Shown piece by piece: positions 1 to 6,524 of a stretch of 8,433 bases of DNA. The notes beneath the pieces were generated by a model that saw only the letters and a program-made list of their open reading frames with translations, was not told the DNA's origin and did no database searches. The position numbers and the translations under genes are program-made. Numbering within the stretch: the first letter of the stretch is position 1; every line of letters begins with the position of its first letter. The stretch covers positions 1 through 8,433 of the forward strand of contig JAHJOY010000153.1 of NCBI GenBank assembly GCA_018819665.1, read 5' to 3'. Origin of the DNA: a bacterium. GTDB lineage: Bacteria > Atribacterota > Phoenicimicrobiia > Phoenicimicrobiales > Phoenicimicrobiaceae.

Positions 1-1016
1 AATTTATTTTTATTTTTTAATAAATCGAGTAAAACCTGGGCTAATTTTTCTCCGGATAAATCTTTTTCTAAAATTAATATTGCAGCCCCTTCTCTTTCAA
101 AAATTTTAGCGTTAATTCCCTGGTGATCATGAGTAGCATAAGGGTAAGGTATTAAAATTGCCGGTAACCCATAGGCCCCAATCTCAGCTAAAGTTGTAGC
201 TCCCGCCCGGCAGATTACTAAATCAGCCAGAGAATAGGCTTTTTCAATATCATGCAGATAAGGTTCTACCGAAAATATTTTATGGTCTTCTCCCACTATT
301 TCCATAATGTTATCATAATCATCTTGCCCGCTAATCAATAAAACTTGCCAGTCGTTTTTTATAACCTCTTTTATTAAATCGATACCTCCCAGAACAGCTC
401 TATTAATTGAGGCTGCTCCCTTGCTGCCTCCCAATACCAATATAGTTTTTTTTGAAGAATCAAGGTTAAATTTTTTATACTCTCTGTCTGTGCTCTGTTT
501 AATATTTTTAAAACGTAGTGGGTTGCCCGTAAAAATCAATTTTGCTTTATTACTAAAATATTTTTTTGACTGATTAAAACTTAAAAATGTTGCTCTGGTA
601 ATACGAGATAAAAATTTATTGGTAATCCCGGGTATTACATTCTGCTCATGGACAAAAGTTGGAATACCTAATATCGCGGCCATCAAAACAACCGAACCGC
701 TCACATAGCCCCCTGTTCCAATAACTATATCCGATTTATACTTTTTTATAATTTTATATGACTGAAATAAAGAAATTAAAAAAATGACAATAGCCGTTAA
801 ATTTTCAAAACATATTTTTCGTTGGATGCCCCGGGCTTTAATTTTTATAATTTTAAAACCTTCCCGAGGAATAAGTTTTGATTCCAGGCCCCTTTCAGTT
901 CCCACAAATAAAATATCGTTTTTTATGTCTCTGTCTTTTATCTCGTAAGCTAAACTAATTCCTGGATATATGTGCCCCCCTGTTCCACCACCCGAAATTA
1001 TCACCTTTAATGCCAT
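1..1016 (-). CDS. murG: MurG, UDP-GlcNAc:lipid I N-acetylglucosaminyltransferase (3' end outside window)
   Basis: MurG transfers GlcNAc from UDP-GlcNAc to lipid I on the cytoplasmic face of the membrane, giving lipid II, the substrate of FtsW. The reading frame from ATG at 1016 is open to the window edge and encodes 338 residues. The family usually has about 355-370, so only the extreme C-terminus is missing. Visible motifs are the glycine-rich N-terminal loop GGGTGGH (residues 9-15, His15 matching E. coli His19), GTGGYVSG (100-107), HEQN (123-126), TGNPLR (163-168), GGSKGAASIN (196-205) and the UDP-GlcNAc site RAGATTLAEIG (270-280, Glu278 matching E. coli Glu269). It is a two-lobed GT-B enzyme with no signal peptide, peripheral to the membrane. 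The gene starts 12 bp after ftsW, with an AGGGAG ribosome binding site overlapping the ftsW stop, so co-translation with ftsW is likely. The identification is very secure. Confidence 0.97.
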   Translation of the reverse strand, partial: MALKVIISGGGTGGHIYPGISLAYEIKDRDIKNDILFVGTERGLESKLIPREGFKIIKIKARGIQRKICFENLTAIVIFLISLFQSYKIIKKYKSDIVIGTGGYVSGSVVLMAAILGIPTFVHEQNVIPGITNKFLSRITRATFLSFNQSKKYFSNKAKLIFTGNPLRFKNIKQSTDREYKKFNLDSSKKTILVLGGSKGAASINRAVLGGIDLIKEVIKNDWQVLLISGQDDYDNIMEIVGEDHKIFSVEPYLHDIEKAYSLADLVICRAGATTLAEIGAYGLPAILIPYPYATHDHQGINAKIFEREGAAILILEKDLSGEKLAQVLLDLLKNKNK

Positions 1017-1024
1017 CAATTACG

Positions 1025-1030
1025 CTCCCT
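1025..1030 (-). promoter_or_regulatory. Shine-Dalgarno of murG, overlapping the ftsW stop codon
   Basis: AGGGAG on the minus strand lies 8 nt before the murG ATG. It shares bases with the ftsW TAG (1031-1029), reading TAGGGAG. This fixes the murG start and suggests that ribosomes finishing ftsW restart on murG. Confidence 0.85.
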
Positions 1031-2135
1031 ATTCTTTTACTTTATACCGGGAAATATTTAATAAAATTCCCGCGCAAAACATATTTACAATTAGAGATGA
1101 ACCCCCATAGCTGATAAAGGGCAGGGTAATGCCGGTAGTGGGAATCATCTTGGTTACCACTCCAATATTTATGATGCTCTGAAAAACTATCATAGAAGTA
1201 ATGCCCGCAGCCAGTAAAGTTCCAAATTGGTCAGAAGAATCTAAGGCTATCCTGAATCCACGCCACAACAATATTATAAAGAGAATAATTATTAGTACAG
1301 TACCTATAAACCCTAATTCCTCACCGATTATAGAGAAGATAAAGTCAGTATGTTGGTCGGGAAGATAGAAATATTTTTGTTTGCTCTCTGCCAATCCGAT
1401 TCCAAAAATTCCCCCGCTCCCTAAGGCTAATAGAGATTGAATTATGTGAAACCCGCTATCTAGAGGATCTTTCCAGGGGTCCAAAAAGGAGAGCAATCTC
1501 GCTCTTCTATATTCTTCTCTTGATAATATTAAAATTCCCAAGGGGATTGCTGCTATTATTAGTGCATAAAGCTGAATTACCCTGGTCCCCCCAATAAATA
1601 ACATAATAAAAGAAATGCCCAAAATAATTAAGGAAGTACTAAAATCTGGTTCATTCAAGACTAATAAAAACATTACTAACATAATAATTAAAGGGGGCAA
1701 TATCCCTCTAATAAAGGTTTTTATATCTTTTAATTGTTTTCTGGTTAAAGACTCTGCCATATATAGGATTAAAGCAAATTTAGCAATTTCGGAAGGTTGA
1801 AAAGAAAAAAATCCTATCTTAACCCATCTTCTTGCCCCACCGGCAGCTCTCCCGATACTGGGAATATATACCATCGATAGCAATGCAATGGATAAAATTA
1901 AGATAGGTAGAGTAAATTTTTTATAATAATGATAATCGGTATATATAGCGAAAAAAAATACTACCAGGGCTATTATAGCACTAATTAATTGTCTTTTTAA
2001 AAAATAATAACTATCTCCATACCATTTATAGGCCATAATGTAACTTGAACTAAAAACCATACATATACCAACAGCCATAAGTAAAATTACTACTATAAAA
2101 AGCCATAAATCAGGAGATTTTTTTTCTATTAACAT
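1029..2135 (-). CDS. ftsW: FtsW, SEDS-family peptidoglycan glycosyltransferase of the divisome
   Basis: FtsW polymerises lipid II into glycan strands at the septum, working with a class B PBP such as the one at 6888-8433. The 368-residue protein is highly hydrophobic, with about ten membrane segments starting near residue 10. SEDS signatures are RRWVKIG...FQPSEIAK (102-119), the NEPDFSTS loop (161-168), PDQHTDFIF (259-267), in which Asp264 matches the catalytic Asp297 of E. coli FtsW, GEELGF (271-276) and TTGITLPFISYGGSS (333-347). RodA is the close paralogue; the dcw position next to murG favours FtsW. The ATG at 2135 is preceded directly by an in-frame TAG (2138-2136), so the protein cannot start further upstream, and a GAGG motif is suitably placed. 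The gene follows spacer A rather than murD. No cytoplasmic extension or fusion is visible. Confidence 0.95.
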   Translation of the reverse strand: MLIEKKSPDLWLFIVVILLMAVGICMVFSSSYIMAYKWYGDSYYFLKRQLISAIIALVVFFFAIYTDYHYYKKFTLPILILSIALLSMVYIPSIGRAAGGARRWVKIGFFSFQPSEIAKFALILYMAESLTRKQLKDIKTFIRGILPPLIIMLVMFLLVLNEPDFSTSLIILGISFIMLFIGGTRVIQLYALIIAAIPLGILILSREEYRRARLLSFLDPWKDPLDSGFHIIQSLLALGSGGIFGIGLAESKQKYFYLPDQHTDFIFSIIGEELGFIGTVLIIILFIILLWRGFRIALDSSDQFGTLLAAGITSMIVFQSIINIGVVTKMIPTTGITLPFISYGGSSLIVNMFCAGILLNISRYKVKE

Positions 2136-2145
2136 CTAAGCATAA

Positions 2146-2149
2146 CCTC
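2146..2149 (-). promoter_or_regulatory. Shine-Dalgarno of ftsW
   Basis: GAGG on the minus strand lies 10 nt before the ATG at 2135. It is only about 5 bp from the nearest spacer repeat unit (2155), so the repeats run almost up to the ribosome binding site. Confidence 0.75.
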
Positions 2150-2154
2150 ATATC

Positions 2155-2185
2155 TAGCGTATAGCTTATAGCGTTTAGCGTATAG
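2155..2185. repeat. Heptamer array TAGCGTA, about 4.4 copies
   Basis: Units at 2155, 2162, 2169 and 2176 read TAGCGTA, TAGCTTA, TAGCGTT, TAGCGTA, followed by a partial TAG. The period is exactly 7 bp. The same core in inverted orientation (ACGCT) forms the array at 6823-6857; twelve bases (2170-2181) match 6823-6834 as reverse complement. Confidence 0.85.
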
Positions 2186-2208
2186 GTTCGGGCTGCAAGT
2201 TTAAGATT

Positions 2209-2244
2209 AACTAGTCTACCAGTCTTCCGGTCTACCAGTCGGTC
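2209..2244. repeat. Octamer array TACCAGTC, about 4 copies
   Basis: Units of 8 bp read AACTAGTC, TACCAGTC, TTCCGGTC, TACCAGTC, then GGTC. Positions 2213-2240 match 6627-6654 in spacer B at 27 of 28 bases in the same orientation. Confidence 0.85.
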
Positions 2245-2257
2245 AGCAAGTTGTTAA

Positions 2258-2296
2258 AATGTGTAACATGCAATAAGTAGCTTGTTTTTACACATT
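2258..2296. repeat. 9-bp inverted repeat with 21-nt loop
   Basis: AATGTGTAA (2258-2266) and TTACACATT (2288-2296) are perfect reverse complements. The arms are AT-rich and the loop is long, so this is a poor intrinsic terminator. It could be an operator-like dyad or chance. It is the one part of spacer A without a clear 7- or 8-bp period. Confidence 0.45.
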
Positions 2297-2312
2297 CATA
2301 AATATAATCTTA

Positions 2313-2347
2313 TTACTCATTGGCGCACACATATTACTCATTACTGT
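2313..2347. repeat. Heptamer array TTACTCA, degenerate
   Basis: TTACTCA occurs at 2313 and 2334, and TTACTGT at 2341, all in one 7-bp register. The two intervening units (TTGGCGC, ACACATA) are diverged. ATTACTCATT is repeated exactly at 2312-2321 and 2333-2342. Confidence 0.6.
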
Positions 2348-2351
2348 ATTT

Positions 2352-2384
2352 TTTACGAGATACGATTCACGAGATACGAGATAC
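2352..2384. repeat. 33-bp block with CGAGATA heptamers, identical to 6524-6556
   Basis: Four 7-bp units at 2356, 2363, 2370 and 2377 read CGAGATA, CGATTCA, CGAGATA, CGAGATA. The block including its flanking TTTA is identical over 33 bp to spacer B. With one mismatch at 2385/6557 the match extends to 2391/6563 (39 of 40). The diverged second unit is shared by both copies, so the array was copied as a block. Confidence 0.92.
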
Positions 2385-2390
2385 GTATTT

Positions 2391-2406
2391 AGCTAACCAG
2401 CTAACG
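2391..2406. repeat. Octamer pair AGCTAACC
   Basis: Two 8-bp units, AGCTAACC and AGCTAACG. Spacer B has the related pair AGTTAACC, AGTTAAAT at 6660-6675. Confidence 0.6.
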
Positions 2407-2420
2407 CTATTTTTCCTTAA

Positions 2421-2448
2421 CGATATACGATATACGACATACGATATA
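2421..2448. repeat. Heptamer array CGATATA, 4 copies, abutting the mraY stop codon
   Basis: Units CGATATA, CGATATA, CGACATA, CGATATA occupy exactly the 28 bp next to the mraY TAG (2451-2449). On the coding strand this reads TAG then four TATRTCG units. Positions 2440-2451 match 6575-6586 as a 12-bp reverse complement. Confidence 0.9.
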
Positions 2449-3399
2449 CTAAATACTGGCTATTCCAATAAGCGCTAAAATAAGCCCCGCTATCCAAAAT
2501 CTAATAATAATTTTAGGTTCTTTCCAACCACAAAGCTCAAAATGGTGGTGAATAGGACTCATCTTAAAAATTATTTTACCCCTTAATTTTACCGAAACAA
2601 CCTGAAGTATCACTGATAAGGTTTCAATCACAAATACCCCGCCTATTATCAGTAAAAACAACTCTGTTCTGGTAAAAATTGCTACTGAAGCAAGTGCTCC
2701 ACCTAAAGCCAAAGAACCTACATCTCCTAAAAATATCCGGGCTGGATAAAAATTATAGATTAAAAAACCGAAAGAGGTAAAGGCAATTATCAGGGAAAAT
2801 AGGCTCATAGGCAATATATTTTGGATATAGGCAATTAAAGCAAAACTTAGCATGACAATAATTATTAGCCCGGTTGCCAGCCCATCTAAACCGTCGGTTA
2901 AATTTACCGCATTAACCGAACTAACCAATACTAAAACTACAAAAGGAATAAACATTCTGCCCAAATTTATATTGTTTTTCAAAAAAGGAAGACAAATTTC
3001 TGTACCTAAATCAGTGTTTTGTTGGACACAATAGGCAACTATTAAAGCAAAGGCAATTTGAAGGAACAACTTCTGCATAGTAAGAAGACCCAATGACCGT
3101 TTCTTAAGATATTTTATTAAATCATCAATTAAGCCAATAAGGCTAAAACCGACAGTGGCAACTAACGACCATAAAACATATTTATTATAAGGAACAAGGA
3201 GCAAAACTATTATTATCAAAGTAAGAATAACTATTACTCCTCCCATGGTAGGTGTTCCTATTTTATGTTGATGAAGATCCGGCCCTTCCTGACGAATTTT
3301 CTGTCCCACATTATGTTTTTTTAAATATTTTATAAATAACGGCAGAGCAATAACCGGAATTATAAACGAAACTAATAAAGTTAAGGGCCAATAGGTCAT
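2449..3399 (-). CDS. mraY: MraY, phospho-MurNAc-pentapeptide translocase
   Basis: MraY joins UDP-MurNAc-pentapeptide to undecaprenyl phosphate, releasing UMP and forming lipid I in the cytoplasmic membrane. Its substrate comes from MurF and its product goes to MurG. The 316-residue polytopic protein, with about ten membrane segments, has GQKIRQEGPDLHQHKIGTP (32-50), the Mg2+-site aspartates Asp92-Asp93 in DDLIKYLKK, NAVNLTDGLDG (163-173), GDVGSLALGG (225-234) and the SPIHHHFEL loop (281-289). The length is at the short end for the family (about 320-360). The C-terminus ends in IGIASI, a few residues earlier than many homologues, and its TAG is directly followed by a heptamer array. The ATG at 3399 has an AGGAGG ribosome binding site made partly from the murF stop. 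The identification is secure. Confidence 0.97.
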   Translation of the reverse strand: MTYWPLTLLVSFIIPVIALPLFIKYLKKHNVGQKIRQEGPDLHQHKIGTPTMGGVIVILTLIIIVLLLVPYNKYVLWSLVATVGFSLIGLIDDLIKYLKKRSLGLLTMQKLFLQIAFALIVAYCVQQNTDLGTEICLPFLKNNINLGRMFIPFVVLVLVSSVNAVNLTDGLDGLATGLIIIVMLSFALIAYIQNILPMSLFSLIIAFTSFGFLIYNFYPARIFLGDVGSLALGGALASVAIFTRTELFLLIIGGVFVIETLSVILQVVSVKLRGKIIFKMSPIHHHFELCGWKEPKIIIRFWIAGLILALIGIASI

Positions 3400-3404
3400 T
3401 ATTC

Positions 3405-3410
3405 CCTCCT
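3405..3410 (-). promoter_or_regulatory. Shine-Dalgarno of mraY, overlapping the murF stop codon
   Basis: The coding strand reads TAAGGAGGGAATAATG. The murF TAA shares its last A with AGGAGG, and the mraY ATG follows 5 nt later. This points to translational coupling of murF and mraY. Confidence 0.9.
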
Positions 3411-4843
3411 TAGGTGGGATTATTTTTTTGATACTCTTTTTGCCAAAATTCTAAAATTTCTTCCATTTTCATTTCTCGAGAACCTTTTAATAGGATAAAA
3501 TCTCCGGGTTTGGTTAGACTTAATAGCTTTTTGGCCAAATTTATCTTCTCATTTTTCTCAAAAGAAAATACTCTTTCTTCTGCCATTCCCTTTTCTTTGG
3601 AAGATTGAGCAATTATCTTTCCTCCCTGGCCAACAGTTATTAGGGTATCAATAGACAATTTTGCTACTTCTTTTCCTATTTCTCGATGGTAAAAATCAGC
3701 CTTTTCTCCTAATTCCAGCATATCTCCCAAGATGGCTATCTTTCTATTGCTTTGTGCAACTTCTGCTAAAGTTTCTAAAGCACTTTTTACTGATAAGGGA
3801 CTCGCATTATAGGAATCATTCAATATTTTAATACCATTATAAAAGTTGCTCAATTGCATATGCAGATCTAACGGTTTAAAAGAAGATAATCCTCTTTCAA
3901 TTAAATCCAATTCTATTCCCAGGGCAAAAGCAGCCGCAGAAGCAGCAAGGGCATTATAAATATTATGCCTTCCCAATAAGGGAAAATATATTTCTCTGCT
4001 TTTGCCACTTTGCACTTCAAGGGTAAATCTCATTCCTTTATCACTGACCATTCTGATATTACGAGCCATAATATCACTCTTATTCTCAATGCCAAAGGTG
4101 TATACTTTCTTGCCTTTAACAATTTCCAACATCTTTAAAAAATAGGGGTCATCTCTGTTTAGAATGGCTATACCCTCTTTATCTAATGATTGTAATAATT
4201 CCGATTTAGCCTTAAAAATATTATCCTTTGAACCTAATAAACCGATATGCGCCTCTCCGATATTGGTAATCACTGCTAAATCAGGAGGAATAAAATTGGT
4301 AAGAGTTTTTATTTCACCCAAACCTCTCATCCCCATCTCTGCCACCAATAGCTTATGTGATTTATTAAGCTGTAGCAGAGTAAGGGGAATCCCGATTTCA
4401 TTATTGTAATTTCCAGAGGTTTTTAAAAGAGGGAATTCCCGAGATAGGATATGAGCAATAATTTCTTTGGTCGTGGTCTTTCCATTACTGCCAGTTACAC
4501 AGATATTAAAAGTTTTAAATTTATCCTTATAATGCTTGGACCAATCCTGCAGGGCAGAAAGAGTATCTTTTACTTCTATGATAATTTTATTTTTATCTAT
4601 TTGCTCATTCCGTAATAAAGTGTTCGCACCTTTACAGACTACTACCCCAACCGCTCCCTTGTTAAAAGCTTCAATAATAAAATCATGTCCATCGAAATTG
4701 AGCCCAATTATAGCAAAAAACAAATCACCGGGAATTAAAGTTCGGCTATCTATAGAAATTCTGCTTATTAAGCAATCCTGGTCTCCTTGAATTATCTTTC
4801 CCGAGACAGCTTTTATCAACTCTCTAATTTTACAATTTTCCAA
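3410..4843 (-). CDS. murF: MurF, UDP-MurNAc-tripeptide:D-alanyl-D-alanine ligase
   Basis: MurF adds D-Ala-D-Ala to UDP-MurNAc-tripeptide with ATP, the last cytoplasmic precursor step. The 477-residue soluble protein has the three Mur-ligase domains: an N-terminal UDP-binding part with DSRTLIPGDLFFAI (32-45), a central ATPase domain with the P-loop TGSNGKTTT (117-125), Glu169 in AEMGMRG, NIGEAHIG (194-201) and a probable carbamylated Lys213 in KAKSE, then a C-terminal domain with GRHNIYNALAA (291-301), NDSYNASP (342-349) and ILGDMLELG (371-379). Length is normal for MurF. The start is TTG at 4843. It is supported by AGGGAG 8 nt upstream, and the next methionine is far inside the protein (residue 170). 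It begins 4 nt after the murE stop, so the two ligases are probably made together. Confidence 0.96.
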   Translation of the reverse strand: MENCKIRELIKAVSGKIIQGDQDCLISRISIDSRTLIPGDLFFAIIGLNFDGHDFIIEAFNKGAVGVVVCKGANTLLRNEQIDKNKIIIEVKDTLSALQDWSKHYKDKFKTFNICVTGSNGKTTTKEIIAHILSREFPLLKTSGNYNNEIGIPLTLLQLNKSHKLLVAEMGMRGLGEIKTLTNFIPPDLAVITNIGEAHIGLLGSKDNIFKAKSELLQSLDKEGIAILNRDDPYFLKMLEIVKGKKVYTFGIENKSDIMARNIRMVSDKGMRFTLEVQSGKSREIYFPLLGRHNIYNALAASAAAFALGIELDLIERGLSSFKPLDLHMQLSNFYNGIKILNDSYNASPLSVKSALETLAEVAQSNRKIAILGDMLELGEKADFYHREIGKEVAKLSIDTLITVGQGGKIIAQSSKEKGMAEERVFSFEKNEKINLAKKLLSLTKPGDFILLKGSREMKMEEILEFWQKEYQKNNPT

Positions 4844-4847
4844 TCTT

Positions 4848-6320
4848 TTATCTCCCTGTTAAAATATTTCTCACTACTTCTTCATCATTATGATGGATAG
4901 CCCTGTTATGATAAATCTGTTCCTTTTCAGGCCCTTTTCCGGCTATTAAGACTATATCCCCTTCTTCGGCTTTTTCCAAAGCATGTTTAATAGCCTTTAC
5001 CCGATCAGTGATTATAATATAATCTTTATCTGTTTTTTTAACCCCTCTCTCAATCTCTTGTGCAATTTCCATAGGGTCTTCACTTTTAGGGTTATCCGCA
5101 GTTATTACTACATAATCACTATATGTTCCTATAACTTCTCCCATGGTAATCCTTACTTTATTATATTTCTCTCCTCCATGTCCAAATATAGTAATTATAT
5201 TATGGGGGGCAAAATTGCGTAAATTCTGCAATATACTTCCTAATCCATGATAATTATGAGCAAAATCTATAACAATAGTATAATTCTGACCATATTCAAG
5301 TAATTTATATCTCCCCGGAGCTCCATAAAATTTACTAAAAGCTCTAGAAATTATGTTAAGGGGGATATCCTGAGTAATAGCTGTTGCTATAGCTGCTAAA
5401 GCATTATATACATTGTATTTTCCGCTAAAATTTAATAATATCTCAGTATCCCCAATAGGTGTTTCCACCATAAATAAAGAACTTTTAAGCTCTATTTTTA
5501 TTTTCCTGGCTCTCACCTCAGCTTCTTTTTCTATTCCATAAGTAATTAAATTAACCTTATTACAATCTATAAAATCTTTACTGTGCTCTTCATCAATATT
5601 AATTATTGCAAATTTTTTAGAAGCCTCTTTCTTGCTTCTATTTAAACTTAAAAATAATTTTTTCTTCGCCTTTAAATAATTAGAAAAGTTTTTATGAATT
5701 TCGAAATGCTCCTTGCTGATATTAGTAAAGATGGCTACATCAAAATCGCATCCTTCTACGCGGGATAATTGCAAGGCATGGGAAGACACTTCCATTACTG
5801 TATAATTATTCTTTTGTTCAACCATTTCTTTAAGCGTCTTCTGTAAATCTACTGATTCCATAGTAGTCATCTGAGAGGAGTTGATATTATCGCCAATTAT
5901 ATTTTGAGCAGTACCCAAAAGTCCGGTTTTAAAACCTGCTTCCTGAAAAATGGCACTTAACATATAAGTAATGGTAGTTTTACCGTTTGTTCCGGTTACT
6001 CCAATTAATTTTAATTTTCGCGAAGGAAAACCGTAAAATTGGTTAGCTAAAATTGCCAAGGCTTTACGGCTATCATCTACCCTTATTATGGTAATGCCCG
6101 GCCTGGGAGGAATTTCTTTTTCTACTACCAGTGCAACAGCTCCCCTGTTAATGGCTTCATCGATAAAATTATGTCCATCAAAAGTAAAACCTTTTATGCA
6201 TATAAATAAAAAATCTCTCTTTATTTCCCGAGAGTTGTGATAAATTCCTTTGATATTTAAATTTAAATCACCAATAATTTCCTTAGCTTTCAGGTTAGTT
6301 ATCAATTCACTCAACTTCAT
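4848..6320 (-). CDS. murE: MurE-type ligase adding residue 3 of the stem peptide; acceptor specificity uncertain
   Basis: MurE adds the third stem amino acid (meso-diaminopimelate or L-Lys in most bacteria) to UDP-MurNAc-L-Ala-D-Glu with ATP. The 490-residue cytoplasmic protein has NSREIKRDFLF (29-39), the P-loop GTNGKTT (110-116), MEVSSHALQLSRV (176-188), NISKEHFEIH (200-209), the likely carbamylated lysine in YLKAKKKLF (215-223), KYNVYNALAA (301-310), GAPGRYKLLE (333-342) and IDFAHNYHGL (351-360). The order and length fit MurE. Residues around the acceptor pocket differ from the usual form: DNPK (409-412) instead of DNPR, EK (384-385) where E. coli has Asp-Arg389, and GKGPE (461-465) for GKGHE. 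DFAHNYHG also departs from the usual DYAHTPD. Context between a division PBP and murF supports MurE; only the amino-acid substrate is open. The ATG at 6320 has GAGG 8 nt upstream. Confidence 0.93.
   Translation of the reverse strand: MKLSELITNLKAKEIIGDLNLNIKGIYHNSREIKRDFLFICIKGFTFDGHNFIDEAINRGAVALVVEKEIPPRPGITIIRVDDSRKALAILANQFYGFPSRKLKLIGVTGTNGKTTITYMLSAIFQEAGFKTGLLGTAQNIIGDNINSSQMTTMESVDLQKTLKEMVEQKNNYTVMEVSSHALQLSRVEGCDFDVAIFTNISKEHFEIHKNFSNYLKAKKKLFLSLNRSKKEASKKFAIINIDEEHSKDFIDCNKVNLITYGIEKEAEVRARKIKIELKSSLFMVETPIGDTEILLNFSGKYNVYNALAAIATAITQDIPLNIISRAFSKFYGAPGRYKLLEYGQNYTIVIDFAHNYHGLGSILQNLRNFAPHNIITIFGHGGEKYNKVRITMGEVIGTYSDYVVITADNPKSEDPMEIAQEIERGVKKTDKDYIIITDRVKAIKHALEKAEEGDIVLIAGKGPEKEQIYHNRAIHHNDEEVVRNILTGR
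4852..4857 (-). promoter_or_regulatory. Shine-Dalgarno deciding the TTG start of murF
   Basis: AGGGAG lies inside the last codons of murE, 8 nt before the TTG at 4843. It supports this rare start codon over any downstream ATG or GTG. Confidence 0.85.
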
Positions 6321-6328
6321 AAAAAATA

Positions 6329-6332
6329 CCTC
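6329..6332 (-). promoter_or_regulatory. Shine-Dalgarno of murE
   Basis: GAGG (in TTGAGGT) lies 8 nt before the ATG at 6320. The octamer array ends 11 bp further upstream. Confidence 0.75.
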
Positions 6333-6343
6333 AAAATTAATTT

Positions 6344-6374
6344 ACCAATTCACCAATTCACCAATTCACCAATT
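6344..6374. repeat. Octamer array ACCAATTC, 3.9 copies
   Basis: A perfect 8-bp tandem repeat over 31 bp, the least diverged array in the window. It lies directly upstream of the murE ribosome binding site. No array of this unit occurs in spacer A. Confidence 0.95.
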
Positions 6375-6410
6375 AAATTTGATTTTGCATTCCTCATTAT
6401 TGCTAACTAC

Positions 6411-6438
6411 ATTCTATCTAATATTTATATTTTGTCTA
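6411..6438 (-). promoter_or_regulatory. Candidate sigma-70-type promoter for murE-murF-mraY
   Basis: TAGACA (6438-6433) and TAGAAT (6416-6411) are separated by 16 bp. Each differs at one position from the TTGACA and TATAAT consensus. The predicted start would be near 6404, about 84 nt before murE. The surrounding DNA is very AT-rich, so chance matches are common; this is an inference from sequence only. Confidence 0.3.
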
Positions 6439-6482
6439 TTTCTTTTTTTTCTTCTTTCTTAACTCTATGCTGCCACTATTTA

Positions 6483-6524
6483 ATATTCTGTCTCCTAAAT
6501 TCTAACTTCTTGCTTCTATTTTCT
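6483..6524. repeat. Degenerate heptamer array NNNTTCT, 6 copies
   Basis: ATATTCT, GTCTCCT, AAATTCT, AACTTCT, TGCTTCT and ATTTTCT follow each other in strict 7-bp register (AGAANNN on the coding strand, one unit AGGAGAC). The last four bases of each unit are conserved and the first three vary. The array is followed, after 3 bp, by the CGAGATA array. Confidence 0.65.

Larger units (their letters stand above)
2136..2448. other. Spacer A between mraY and ftsW: no gene, made largely of 7-8 bp tandem arrays
   Basis: This 313-bp stretch has no credible ORF on either strand and no recognisable murD remnant, although murD is commonly found here. It holds, left to right, short arrays of TAGCGTA, TACCAGTC, TTACTCA, CGAGATA, AGCTAACC and CGATATA, plus a 9-bp inverted repeat (2258-2296). 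Each array is listed separately. I see no convincing promoter or GC-rich hairpin terminator. ftsW may therefore be expressed by readthrough from mraY, or from a promoter I cannot recognise. Confidence 0.85.

Noticed and set aside
1029..2135. RodA instead of FtsW
   Set aside because: Both are SEDS proteins with these motifs, but the position directly before murG in a dcw cluster with a division PBP favours FtsW.
2136..2448. Degraded murD in spacer A
   Set aside because: No Mur-ligase P-loop or other MurD motif appears in any frame; the sequence is explained by tandem arrays.
6303..6310. CAATTCAC unit of the octamer array within the first murE codons
   Set aside because: These bases encode Ser-Glu-Leu of MKLSEL, a common MurE beginning, so the match to the array unit is most likely chance.
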